Below are positions 25,639 to 37,774 of a DNA stretch of 64,000 bases, one piece after another. The DNA is taken from the NCBI RefSeq assembly GCF_016859285.1, contig NC_053413.1, forward strand, positions 16,325,501 through 16,389,500, read 5' to 3'. The notes under the pieces were generated by a model. It searched no databases and had not been told where the DNA came from. It saw only the letters and a list, made by a program, of their open reading frames with translations. Each line of letters starts with the position of its first letter. Within the stretch, counting starts at the first letter, position 1. Both the position numbers and the translations under genes were made by a program. The DNA comes from Xiphias gladius. Taxonomy: Eukaryota; Chordata; Actinopteri; Istiophoriformes; Xiphiidae.

Positions 25639-28600
25639 ATGGTGCTGTTAGATGAAAACACTGCATTCCTCTCAAACATACCTGTGCCACTGGATATAAT
25701 AGTGGCTGTGGTCTATTCTGTGTTCGGTGAGTAAAGTCTACAAAAATACAAACTTGTTTTGTCTTTTTTTTTTTTTAATTCCTTAACACACCAATAAAGA
25801 GTAAATAACACTGTCGATGCGATTTCTACTCGTTCTTCTCAAGTTGAAATGAATAATCACATGAAGCAAGACAGCTCACTGAAGCCTTGCAAGCATGTCT
25901 ACTTTTGTATTTTTGACTGTGTTATTGAAGGCACTTCCATCTCTATTTACTGGATAGAGGTATTGAGTCTATACCTGTATGTGTGCTTTAAAATAATCCT
26001 ATCCATCATGTCTTTCATCTCAGTAGCATTACTGGAGCATCCTTACATTTAATGTAGTTGTAGGCTGCGCACGGTTTGAAGGAAACCAAAAAGACACAAC
26101 TGTAATATTGGACTTATTTTGTGTGTGTCCTTGTTTACTGACACTGATTTTACAATAGCAATTTAAAGATGGTAATTTCATATTCAGAGTTGTTTTTTTT
26201 CCTAATAACTGGGTTTTGCTCTACTTCAAACTGCTCATTTGGCTCTAATTGAATTTTTTGCTGCTGTTGGAGTTTAATTGAATTTTCTGCTGCTGCTGGA
26301 GTTCTATTTAAGTCTATGGTAATTAGTAAAGTTACTAAAGGTTCATGTTCATTCATCTCATAATTACCACACAGGTATGAAAGTGGTATCTTCTCATCCA
26401 CAGTAATCTTCTGTAAGAAAACAAATGAGGGACTATCCCAAAATGTCGAACTATTGCTTTAAATATGCAGCATGATTCTGACAACTTGTTGAGACAGTTG
26501 CTGGAAAGCCGAAACCAGTTACCTGACACTTGCAACTACATTTTCCTGCAGGCGTATGTTCACTGTTTGGCAACAGCATGCTGCTGTATGTATCCTTCAA
26601 GAAAAAGCACCTGCTGAAACCCGCCGAGTACTTCATCATCAACCTAGCTGTTAGTGACTTGGGCCTGACTCTGTCCCTTTACCCTATGGCGATAACTTCG
26701 AGCTTCTACCACAGGTACTACACTTGGCACCTACTGTAGCATTAACAGGTAGCAGGGCGAAGACACAAAGACCAAGTGGTTGTTCTCACCAATGAAAAAT
26801 CAGATACTTTCCTGTGATACGCGCTTATAAGGAAGATTGTTTATAGATGTTGCTTTTAATACAGACTCTCTTTCAAATTTCATTGTTCGTTTACATATAC
26901 TGTAGGGTTGGTTAGCAGTATGATTGCCTGTGAGTTCACAGTTATGGAGTGTAATGCTCATGCTACTCTCGTCTTTTCCCTTTCTCACCCTCTCCCTCAT
27001 TGATCTTTCTTCTCTGTCTTTGCTTTGCACTGTCCTCTTTCCCTTTCTCACAACCCCTTGCCATCCCACGCAGGTGGCTGTATGGGAAAACAGTGTGCTC
27101 CATATACGCCTTTTGTGGTATGTTGTTTGGCATCTGCAGTCTGACCACCCTAACCCTGCTAAGCATGGTGTGCTTTGTGAAAGTATGTTATCCATTCTAT
27201 GGTAAGTCTTCAGAGAGGCTATTTTTGCCCACTGAAATGACGCTGGCTTAACCATCACATCCATAAGTGGTTGATCGTTGATTTATCCGTGGAAGAAAAA
27301 GGAATGATAATCCCTCTGTGAAGAACTGCACATTAGCCTTTCTTTGATGACTGCTAAGCCCAGGGGCAGCACTCAATAAGTATTACTTGTGATGTTGGTT
27401 AATGCAGTACAATGGGGTCTTATCTTTTACCATAAGAAAGTGTTTTCCCAGGCAGGGTCACAAAAGGGTACAGAATTTTCAATTAGAAACACTTTTATTC
27501 ATGAAAAAGAAAACGTATGTGAATTTTATGTGAATTATTTTTCAGCGACATAATCAATCATTGTAGATTTTCCTTTGAAATATTGAGCTACGAAAATATG
27601 TCGTATTTGCATTTATTGCATTCAATTTAAAGCCTCACTGTGGTACTGTATTTCACCTCCTGCATATTAACAGAAGCACTCACTTCATTATGACTTGTTG
27701 TCAGTCATATTGTCTACGTATATTAGGCTGACATAGCATCACTTGTCATTCAGTCACGTCTCCTTGATTCAAAGGCCTTATCTTTCACCCGTTGCTTCAT
27801 CACCCGTTGCTCATGCTCCACCTGAGCTAGCTTGACCGTTATGAACTCCAGATAATTACCCTATATTCCTTTAGCACTCCAGCCATATGCTGGTTTAGCA
27901 AGTCTAACCTTAATTCATCTCCTGGAGTGAGAATCCATATTCCTGCAACATGCCCATTCAAGGACCATCTTTCCTGGAGTCTGAAGGTATGGCATGTGTA
28001 CTGCCCATGAAGCCTTGGTAGTGAGAGCTCTTAACATCTGTATATTCAAGGACAGAACAGTGTATGGGGTCACATCGACGCTGCAACACTTTCATTATTT
28101 TCTTGAATAACATTGTGTAATGGTGAGGATTGACAATATGGCCACGGCTGCCTGTATCAACCGTTAAGTTGGGTTGTGCTTCCATTAGTTACGCATGCTG
28201 GCACACAGACTGATTATGTGGAGTAATGCACATATCCTTCTTTGATGATGACACATATTCCTGGCAGTACCCTTTAGGGAGAAGGGGAAACTCGTGGAAG
28301 ATTTCTTTGTGCCACAGGAAATCACCCAGTGTCCCGTTTTTTGCCTAGCACGATCACGATGCGCCCGGACTGGATACACTCACACATGAGCGTCCTCCCG
28401 TTCCTGCTGTACTGGTTTCCTTGCCTTGATTCCCTCCAGCTCTGGTCAGAGTGAAGGAGATATGTCGGAGCCTTACGTATGCCTCGTGTACCCAGTAGGC
28501 AGAAGGTTTCAACACAGACATAATAATGGCCAGCCATTCACAGCTGGTGTAAAGGCATCAACCTGACAAGCACGCCACCTTCATGTCGCAGTTGTCCAGC

Positions 28601-31600
28601 TGTGAAAAAGTATGCAAGATTTAAACTTTTCTCTCTTTGTTAAGGTCTTCATGCATCTACTTCTACTTCTACTACTTCTCTCAAGCAAGAGCAACACCAT
28701 GAATGCCTGTCTGTGCCGTTATCTTATCAATTAGCCCATCTCCCCCTATATTATGGCAGTCTGTTGCCCTACCTTCGAATGTGGCGGTTCAGAAAAGCTT
28801 TATACACTCCTGCCCTCAGATGTGGTCCGATGACAATATGTATGAACATTTTTGTGGAGTAAGTGCTTCTGAGAACAAATGAAGGGGGGCATTCACATGG
28901 TGAGACATCTCACTCATGTAACTCAGAAAACCAGGGTTATTGAATAACCTATAGATTTCCATCATGTAATTTAAACTTTCTTTTGGCAAATCAATACACA
29001 ACAAATATGCCAGAAACATCAAACTACATGAACAATAAAATATAAATCTGATCTGCTTTCACAGGAAACAGGTTTAACTCCGTTCACGGCCGTCTGCTGA
29101 TTGCCTGTGCTTGGGTCTATGCCCTGTTATTCGCCTGCTCCCCGCTGGCACACTGGGGGGAATATGGACCAGAGCCCTATGGCACCGCTTGTTGCATCGA
29201 CTGGCGCCTGTCCAATAAGCACGCCACAGCACGCTCCTATACTGTGGCACTGTTCATCTTCTGCTACATCCTTCCATGCTGTGTTATTGTAGCATCCTAC
29301 ACAGGTATTCTGGTCACGGTGCACGCGTCCCGCAAGACTGTGGAGCAACATACACTGAGACAGACACATATGAGCAGCATCCAGACAATTATTGTTAAGG
29401 TAAGAGTAAAGTCTGATAAATGATGCGAGAGATGCCATTTGGCTAATATACTATTCATTTCTTTTACACTTTATGCTATCTCAATTATATATGCCAACTT
29501 AGAGATAACATGTTCTAAGAATAATCCTTTTAAGCTCAACAGGAAGTCACTATTAAGACGCAATTTTGTGAACTTTGCTTTACTGCTTCCGTAGTCTCCT
29601 TCACTCTCTCAATCTCTTTTCACCTTTACCCGCTTCATGCCCTCATCATTACTGTCTCCGTAGAATCACACCCCAGAAGAGTATCATTAATCCACTTGCA
29701 CTCTTTCAACTATATGCAGGCTACACACAGCCACAGACAAAAATTGTGCTACGTCTGAAACTTAACTCAGAGCAAGACTCATTTATGTTTCATACCTGTG
29801 ATTACTGGTACAAATCTGATCACTTTCACATCCAATTTGTGTTAATCAGAATCTTTAAAACAAATGAAGGACAGAATTGGTTAGAACCATGTTGGCACCA
29901 CACGGTTCTACAGATAATGTGGTAGTGGGTTTTGGGGTTCAGGGCTAAACATCAAAGCAGATTCTTAGAGACCAGAGTCCTCTGTAGAGTTCCTCATTCC
30001 CCCATCTGTTGAAGAAACTGGCAGTGACCTCAATAGATCACCTAGCGGTACAGTTTCTTATTAGCAGAAATTGGCTCTGGTTGTACTGTGATGGATGATA
30101 AGCCGCTGCTGTCTTTGTTGACAAATGATCATCATTATATACTCTTCTCCATAAGAATACCTCTGACACTTTAAAAATGCCTTACTGTCAATGTAGAATC
30201 TGACTGGTACTGTTCAGTTTTTCAGGTTAAGAAGATAATGGCCCAAATTCAGTGAGCCACACCAGACAGTCATAGTTTGTATTTTTTCTTAACCTTTTAA
30301 AAGATAAGTCTTGTTTATATTCTATATTTGTCTCCTTGTCACTAAATCCAATGAAAGGACCAAAACCAACAATAAATTGGTCGTGTAGACAAGTATCACT
30401 TGTGTAGCCAAAACCTGGTAAAGCTTATACTGCTGTGCTGTGGGCCTCAATTTCTGTCAGAAAATGATCAAAAACACATAAATAAGCCACACTGTTGCAC
30501 TGAGTGAAACGTTCTGTCATTACCACGAACATGGGCACTGTAATTAATTTTGAATCAGTCTCACATATACCATCCTGCTGTTGTAAATACTTGCTAAAGC
30601 ATCAAATGTGTATTAATCCATGGCTGAAAATAGTCGCCAACAAAAACACCATTTACTCTAGTTTGACTAATGTTTGAATTTAAAAAAAAAAAAAAAAAAA
30701 ATCAGTGCCCAGATGGTTTAGCTACTTAGCATTTTTTTAAACGTGAAAGTATGTATTCATGTTCCACTTTTTAAGATGGCTGAGAGCCACAGACAGGCTG
30801 GGGAAGCCAGAATGAGGGACGTACTAACACATTGTTGGTTTTGGTTGTTTCATGGGATTTGTTGACAATAAGAAAAATATAGAATAACACCAGACATATC
30901 CTCTAAATACACTGTTCTGTGAAAAACACCAAAAGCTGATAAGTTTTTCTAAATGATGTATTTTTAAAATTAGACTTTTCTCCTCTGTGCTCTTTTTCCT
31001 GCAAGCTAAGTGTTGCTGTCTGCATCGGCTTCTTTGCGGCATGGAGTCCATATGCTGTGGTGTCCATGTGGGCTGCTTTTGGACACATTGAGAACATCCC
31101 TCCTCTGGCATTTGCCATGCCAGCAATGTTTGCCAAGTCTTCCACCATATACAACCCAATCATCTACCTAATGCTGAGGCCGAACTTCCGCAAGATGATT
31201 CCCAGGGACATGGGTACCCTATGCTACGCCTGTCTGAAGAGCTGCCACTGCTCCCAGGGCGCATCAAAGTCCTGCTCTAAGCCAGAGATCAGGGTCAGAC
31301 TTCGTACAACCCAAAGACAGACCAACCAATTCCCCTCATCCAACTCCTCCGCTCAACCTCCTATGGCAGCATTTAAGGATCACAATTGTGAGAAGTGCAA
31401 GGATGCTTTCGAATGTTTCAAACACTACCCTCAAATGTGTGGTGTCACTTACCCAGCTGCTAATGGAGACTCTTCTAAGGATCAAGACACACCAGTTCCC
31501 CAAATACATAAGCAGAAGACTCAAAGTGCGTGCCACAAAAAGTCTCTGCTGGCCACCATGTGTACAAAAAGGACTTCAGAAATAGACAACCTCCATATTA

Positions 31601-31644
31601 ATTTAGAGATGGTCCCAGGGCATGCAAAAGTAGCTTGGCCCTGA
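25639..31644 (+). CDS. opn7: Opn5-group non-visual opsin, probably Opn7 (Opn5L1) type
   Basis: This is a retinal-binding seven-helix GPCR. Five exons (25639-25726, 26552-26714, 27074-27201, 29065-29399, 31006-31644) join to 450 aa. The TM1 region starts near residue 18. Residues 58-66 read IINLAVSDL (TM2). The disulfide pair is Cys92/Cys169. Glu163 aligns with the Glu181 counterion and Tyr95 with position 113. TM6 has AAWSPY (249-254), TM7 has the Schiff-base Lys282 in FAKSSTIYNP, and NPIIY is at 288-292. The E/DRY position reads Val-Cys-Phe (116-118), followed by VKVCYP. Cys169 is followed by Cys170, the position-188 Cys that defines Opn5L1. The 150-residue tail is Cys-rich. The opsin call is secure; the Opn7/Opn5L1 subtype rests on Cys-Cys and CFVKVCYP and is less certain (Opn6/8/9 are alternatives). 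The intact frame argues for function. A 5' leader exon probably exists; no clear AATAAA follows the stop. Confidence 0.88.
26371..26463. mobile_element. Truncated copy of the same MITE family in opsin intron 1
   Basis: The segment CCCAAAATGTCGAACTATTG (26438-26457) matches the right terminus of the MITE in mep1b intron 13. The preceding 60 bases (AAGAAAACAAATGAGG and similar) match its subterminal part with small deletions. No left terminus is visible, so it is a 3' end remnant about 90 bases from the exon 2 acceptor at 26551. Confidence 0.65.
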
Positions 31645-31960
31645 TATTTCTCAAAATTTCTATAATAATGTTTACAGAATATTCCGGGTCATATTTTGCA
31701 GGTTATTTTCCTTAATTTCAGGAAATTTTGTTCAGGAATATACCATATGCTCCCAAAGTGTTCGGGCAGCAGCCATGTAACTTATTTATTTTTTGTCGCC
31801 CTCTATGCATTACTTCGGTTATGATATGATAGAACAGCTTTGAGGGTAAATGCAGAAAGCTTTCATTTGAAAGGTATTTTGTTTGCAACCTAGTTTGCAA
31901 CCCATTATGTTACCTTCTTAGGTGTTGCAAACTAGCTTCAACATAACTTAAATTTCTACC

Positions 31961-32796
31961 TAAAAGGGCAATGTGTAAGAACTGGCCAACTGTCAATTTC
32001 ATTCTCCACACAAATAGGGGTCGGCATATTATCAGAAAGTTGGGGTGTCCACTACTATCGTAAGAGACAATGAAATACAGTCTTTGTTCCCTCCTCCCCT
32101 TCCCCTGTGCCATAGTCGGACTGGCCAACAGGCACTCCGGGACAAATCCTGCATCGGTGGGCTGGTGGAACGTCACAAAATCCATAAGGTTTTTACCGGC
32201 CCTGTCAGTGTCTTTACCAGCCCTCTCTGTCCACCTGTAATTTGGGGTGCGCATGAGAGCAGCTGCGTGCATGTTTTGGGTCGGGGCTCACTGGCCAATC
32301 ACAACCAAGTGTCAACCCTAACCCCTAGGTTGAGCTAAAGTTAGCTTCAATGAATCTAACTTCAGCATTTTCAGCAGTTGTTGACATGTTGCCAAACCTG
32401 CATAGATTGGGGAATAATGTTTTCCACGCAGGTTTACTTTGCAATCTCTATGTAACTGGTAGGTCATTTTCTTCGGTTACTGTTAGACTGACACTGACCA
32501 TTTCACACCCAGTCTGCCGAGTCAGAGAGACAGGGAAGACGTAGCGGTGGCAGGAGTAGAGGGGCGAGCCACGAGAGGTTGAGGAAGCACCAGTAGCTGA
32601 GCTTGAGGAAAGAGTAGAGGAATATCGCAGAGAGAAGATGGCTTCAACACAGGTTTATAGCCTAATCACAGTTACTACTTATCGTCCTCTTACATTGGAC
32701 TGATGGCAGACTGGACGTGGCAGTGACTGACTATTACCTCTTGAGGTTAATTTTTGAATGTTTTAACCTAAATTACTTACATATTGCCCCTTTAAA
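31961..32796. mobile_element. Non-autonomous DNA transposon candidate with 19-bp TIRs
   Basis: The left end TAAAAGGGCAATGTGTAAG (31961-31979) and the reverse complement of the right end CTTACATATTGCCCCTTTA (32777-32795) agree at 17 of 19 positions. The roughly 835-bp interior has no long open frame or transposase motif. No clear target-site duplication is visible, so the boundaries are provisional. It sits about 300 bases past the opsin stop codon and could overlap its 3' UTR. Confidence 0.6.
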
Positions 32797-35700
32797 AACC
32801 ATTGTACTGCCTCAAACATTCCTTGAAGCAATACTAGCATACTCCATCTGGAGATACTGCATTTCTGTTTCACGTTGGATTTAATGATAAAACAACTTTC
32901 AATATTTACAATAATTTGGATGCGTCTTGTTTTAACTTAGCGTCATTTTGAGCCCCTGAAAACCTGACTTCAAAAGTATTTCTCTATATCTTTTATTTAA
33001 AAAACATTGTAGATATTATATTGAGTTTAACACTTAAAAACTCAGCCAATCTGCTTAATAGGGGGTGTGGTTTGATCAGATTTGATAGACAATGAGAAAA
33101 CAATCCTGACACAAACATAAGATTCTGATTCAGATGTTGCCAAATCCTAATTGGTATAAGTACATTACACCACCTTTTAACAAATCAGCCCCACCCACTT
33201 CAAAATCAGTAAGAATAGCACCAAGATACCCAAAACTGTTTTAACTCTGGCAGAAAATAGTGTGGTAGGATCCCATCACTCATCGTAAGAAGCATCTTGA
33301 GAAAACAAGTTTTCAAGGCCTTTGAGGGAATAGAATACTCAAAAATATAACTGATCATTTGAAAAAATATGTTTTTGTTTACAAAAGACAAAAAAGTGAT
33401 ATGCAAAAATATGTTTAGAGATTGAGAGTGTTACTTCATTCCTATGTCTAATGGTATCCTCAAATTAAGGTTGATATTCTGCTCTTTCAACATACTTTTT
33501 GGACAAGTAATGTGCAAATACTCGTGAACCTTATTAAGTGCTTGATATTATTTTTATTGGTCACTGACTCATTTCCTGCTAGCATTATCTTAGTATAACA
33601 TGACTTCAACCCCAGGGAATCACATTGGCTGGGAACAAGATATGACAGTGACTGATGACTAATCATTAATATTTCTATAGTTACCAGATAGTTCACTTGA
33701 TAGAGTAGCCTGAATTTCACCGTTTTACACTGGTTTGTCCTTGATCACAGCTTTGTTGAGAAAGGGGTATAACATGCATTTGGTGATATCCATAGTCAGG
33801 CCTAAATGGCGAGGACTCTCTTTTGGTTAATTATTAAAGCAACATACCTGCACGTGTATGTGAGAACTGAGAGCCATCTCATTTCAAAAGCCAGTAACAG
33901 TTCCTTTACTAGGCCAGCCCAAGTACTGTTTACACATGACAAATGCAGGTATGTAGTTAATGGTGCTTGATAAATTATCTATGCAGAACACAACACTGCT
34001 GCATAATATCATTATTATGACAGGGCATAATGTTTATCTACCTTTATTATTAGAACTTCAAATCACTCTTTATTGTTTGTAGAATGAAAATGGAATATTT
34101 CTTTACTTGATTAACTAACAATACTGTATACATTTATTTCACTACAACCGAGGGAATGGGAATAAAGACTATTTAAACAAAACAATTAAAAAAAAAAAAT
34201 GATTCAGCTGTAGATAAAATTATTCATTAGTGGACAAAGACTACTAAGTTCATGTTATCTGTAATTGTTATTGTGTGTTAATCAACTGTGTAAACAGAAC
34301 TGGAATGGGGTTTGGGCAAGTACTCAGGACTGAATCCCTCTTTGACAAAATCTCAAACTATTGTTTGAGTTTCTCAGCCACTCACAGAATTGTTTCCTTT
34401 GCATCACCCGATCCCCATGGGTCTACGGCTTTTTCATTTAATCGAAATAAAATATCGGTGTTGTATGTTTTATGTTGCAAGGCTTACTTTTAACTAATTA
34501 GATTTTATCTATGGATCAACAGGGTGCCATTTTAACAGCATCCTTAAATCTGATAGAAAACTGATGCAATTACTGAAAATTTAAAGCCTGTCCACATTTG
34601 GGGTCCCAGAACCTTGTCATTAACCTTTCATGGCACAAAGGGATTCATTTTCTTGTGATTAGTGAAGAGATTATTAAACTCACCAGGTTAAAAAAAATAT
34701 ACATTTGATTTGCAAAAACATACTATCATTATATCTATAATCCATTTAAAAAGGTCAATTAAAATGTGATTTCAAACAGTCTTTTCAGTGACAACAGTAA
34801 AAGGGAAAATTTGCAGTCCTGTTGAGTAAACTTGGGTGAGTTAAAGAGGATTATCTGGACAAAAAAACCTGCTGTTTAAATTTTTGCACTAGGAATATTA
34901 ATCGACATTTTAAAGTAAGTGTTTGTGTATTTAGACAAAACTCTTAGTAATTATATGCAGAGCTTTCTAAAGTGTATACTGTAGTTTTATAGCGTTTTCT
35001 GACTTAAGACAATAGATAGGTCAAACAATACACATCGCATTCAACCCTGTTGCAGTAATTTATAAAACAAGACTTATTTCAGGCTCAGACTTGATGTTTT
35101 TAATACGTGTCAACTTGTGGACACTGACTTGTAACTAGCCCAATCCTGTGGCTCCTGCCAGTGGCTTGGAAGGGCAATTTGCTTTGAAGTGACTTGATAG
35201 TATGAATCTAGCTGATGAATTACAGCTATATTCTGCTAGTCTAGCTGATGACTTAGAGGTGACAGCCCTGTAACTGTCTGTCTTTAAAAATACAGTATAG
35301 TAATATCCAGCAACTGGTTGCAGGAGATTACCAATAAAATTGGGAAGAAAATGCTACACTTGAAATAATATTTGGGATCAAGCAATGAAGTTCAGCTGAA
35401 GTTTGGTTGTTTAGCTCAAAATATTAAATACACGAAACAGACATTTGGATTTTGAGAAACATACTATATTGTACACAGTTTATTCAAAATGTTAAAATGG
35501 CTTTCCAGTATATCCATGTCTGGTCAAATCTGTGGATATATGGATGGAGAACAGGATGTTTACTTTTTTTTGTGATACTGCATATCAGTCTAGTATTGTG
35601 TAGTGAGCTACACCAAGACTGCGAGGACCAGTGCCACAAAGTCATTGAATTTTGAACAAACCATGGACACATCTCCAAAATAAAATAATTCTCAGACGGT

Positions 35701-36920
35701 GAGAAAAGTATATTGCAATCCAAAAGACTTGTTTACCGTACAGTGCAGCAACTCATTAGCTGTAGGAAACTGTGATACTCATTACACAAAGCCTACACAC
35801 TGAACACAAACAAATAGCTAACTAGTAATACTTGCATACTTACTCGTTTTGCTGTCATTTGGGGAAATCAAAGTCATCGCAGCACATAATCCACAGCAGG
35901 ACTCAGATTAAAGGACGCTGACACTTTGAATTTCTCATGACTCTATCCTCTACTGACCCTACTGGACACATTGATTACAACAATAATACACATGTATTAC
36001 TGGAACACTGCATTGCGAAGTTTTTATCCTTTTTTCTTCCTTTTTTTCCCCCATAACTCTACTAATGTGTCAGCTTCTTTCAGACCCATTGACTTTACCT
36101 GTTCTGAGTCATTATGTTTGTGTTTGGCTGGAATAATGTTTACCACACACCATTTGGTTGTCCGTGAATATGGGTTCATTATTCTGTTGAAGCTACAGTA
36201 ACCGTGCAGTAAAAGTAAAAAGTACAATTTTTATAGAAAATATTATTTTATAAAAATATTACTTTTGTTATAATTCTTGCTTTGACTTGCTACACGTCAT
36301 GTAACTGGCATATGAACAAGAAAAAACAATTATTTAGGGAATTTTTACTTGATAGCAAACTACAAAATAAAATTCCATGATTTGAAAAAACTGAAACGTG
36401 ACCCCTGTTAATCTTTTGCTCATAAAGATAAACTTGGTAGAACAAGTCCTGCAGAAATTTGAGAAGAAAATTTGAACTTTTTAACTATGACAATATTCCA
36501 ATCCAAGTGATAATTTTATCATTTTATCAGGGAAGGACTACCAGACAGTTTTCAGTTATCTACTAAAGACAATTTCCTTATGAAAGCAGTTAACAGTGAG
36601 CTCTGTTGTTATCATTAAGATTTTTTTTTCTGAAAAAAAACAAAAACAAAACAAAACAAAACACAGATTTGAGTTAACTGTTGAGGTTTCTACATACCAC
36701 TTTCAATGGTTTGAGTAGCACAAAAACATTCCGTTAACCTCTTCTATATTAGAGGGTGACCGGGACGATATCTCAAAACCTTGGCAAAAAAACAAACAAA
36801 CAAACAAACAAACAAATGCGATTTTTTTTTTTTTGGTTGAATTGAGCGTATTCAGAAAATATGGCGACCAGAACAAGTCATTTAGAAGATATGAAGCAAA
36901 TATGTCGGGTGAAAAAAAGT
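32797..36920. other. Intergenic region between opsin and ripk1
   Basis: AT-rich sequence with no recognised exon, RNA gene or transposon protein. Short A-rich runs, (CAAAA)n at about 36636-36663 and (AAAC)n at about 36788-36815, lie just past the ripk1 3' end. The ripk1 3' UTR must occupy the right-hand part, but I found no convincing canonical polyadenylation signal close to the stop codon. Confidence 0.55.
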
Positions 36921-37732
36921 TTATGGGATCGAGGAAGAAGAACCGCAGGTGTCCAGTATTTTCTGGATGACATCTACCTTTGTGTGTCCTGTCAGTGCTC
37001 GACAAAGCTTCCCAACTGTACAGCCAATACTCCCCTCCTTCATTTTCCAGCGCTCCAGCATTTGGTGCACCATCTCGGGCAGGCCGTCACGGTAGCAGTC
37101 ATGCTCTATGGTCTCTATTTCCACACTGGTCAGACCCAGGGACCGAGCACAACGCTTCCATTTGGTCCCAATGTTGTCCCTCACCAGCTCGAGGTGCTCC
37201 TCAGTCACAGCATGGTCCTCTAAATAGCACAGTGAAGATAAAGCTAATAAGGGTAGTGATAAACGGGTAACTACACCAAATTATTATTATTAAGTGCAAC
37301 ACTGTTTGTTGAGCTAGAAAATTCTGTTGCCATGAATTATATGAAAACTGTTTGTCTACACTGCAAATCTGACTTGCCTCTAAAATTGCATAATGCATTA
37401 TCAGCCTTTGAACGTGTTTCTGCTTAATACCAACTACCAAGGCTTAAACAATTAGTGGATTAGTAGATTAGGTGATCGACAAAAAAATAATCAGAAACTA
37501 TTCTGATGATCGAATACCAAACATTTTGATTTCCTCTTCTTACATGTGAGGATTTGATGGCTTTCTTCGTTATATGATGATGGCAAACTGAATATCTTTG
37601 AGTTCTGGAGTGCTGGTTAGATAAAACAAGTAATTTGAAGATTTCATTTTGGGATCTGGGAAATTTGAATGGCCATTTTACTGTTATTTAATGGCAAAGC
37701 AATTAATCAATAAAATTATCTGTAGATTACTA

Positions 37733-37774
<42 letters not shown>

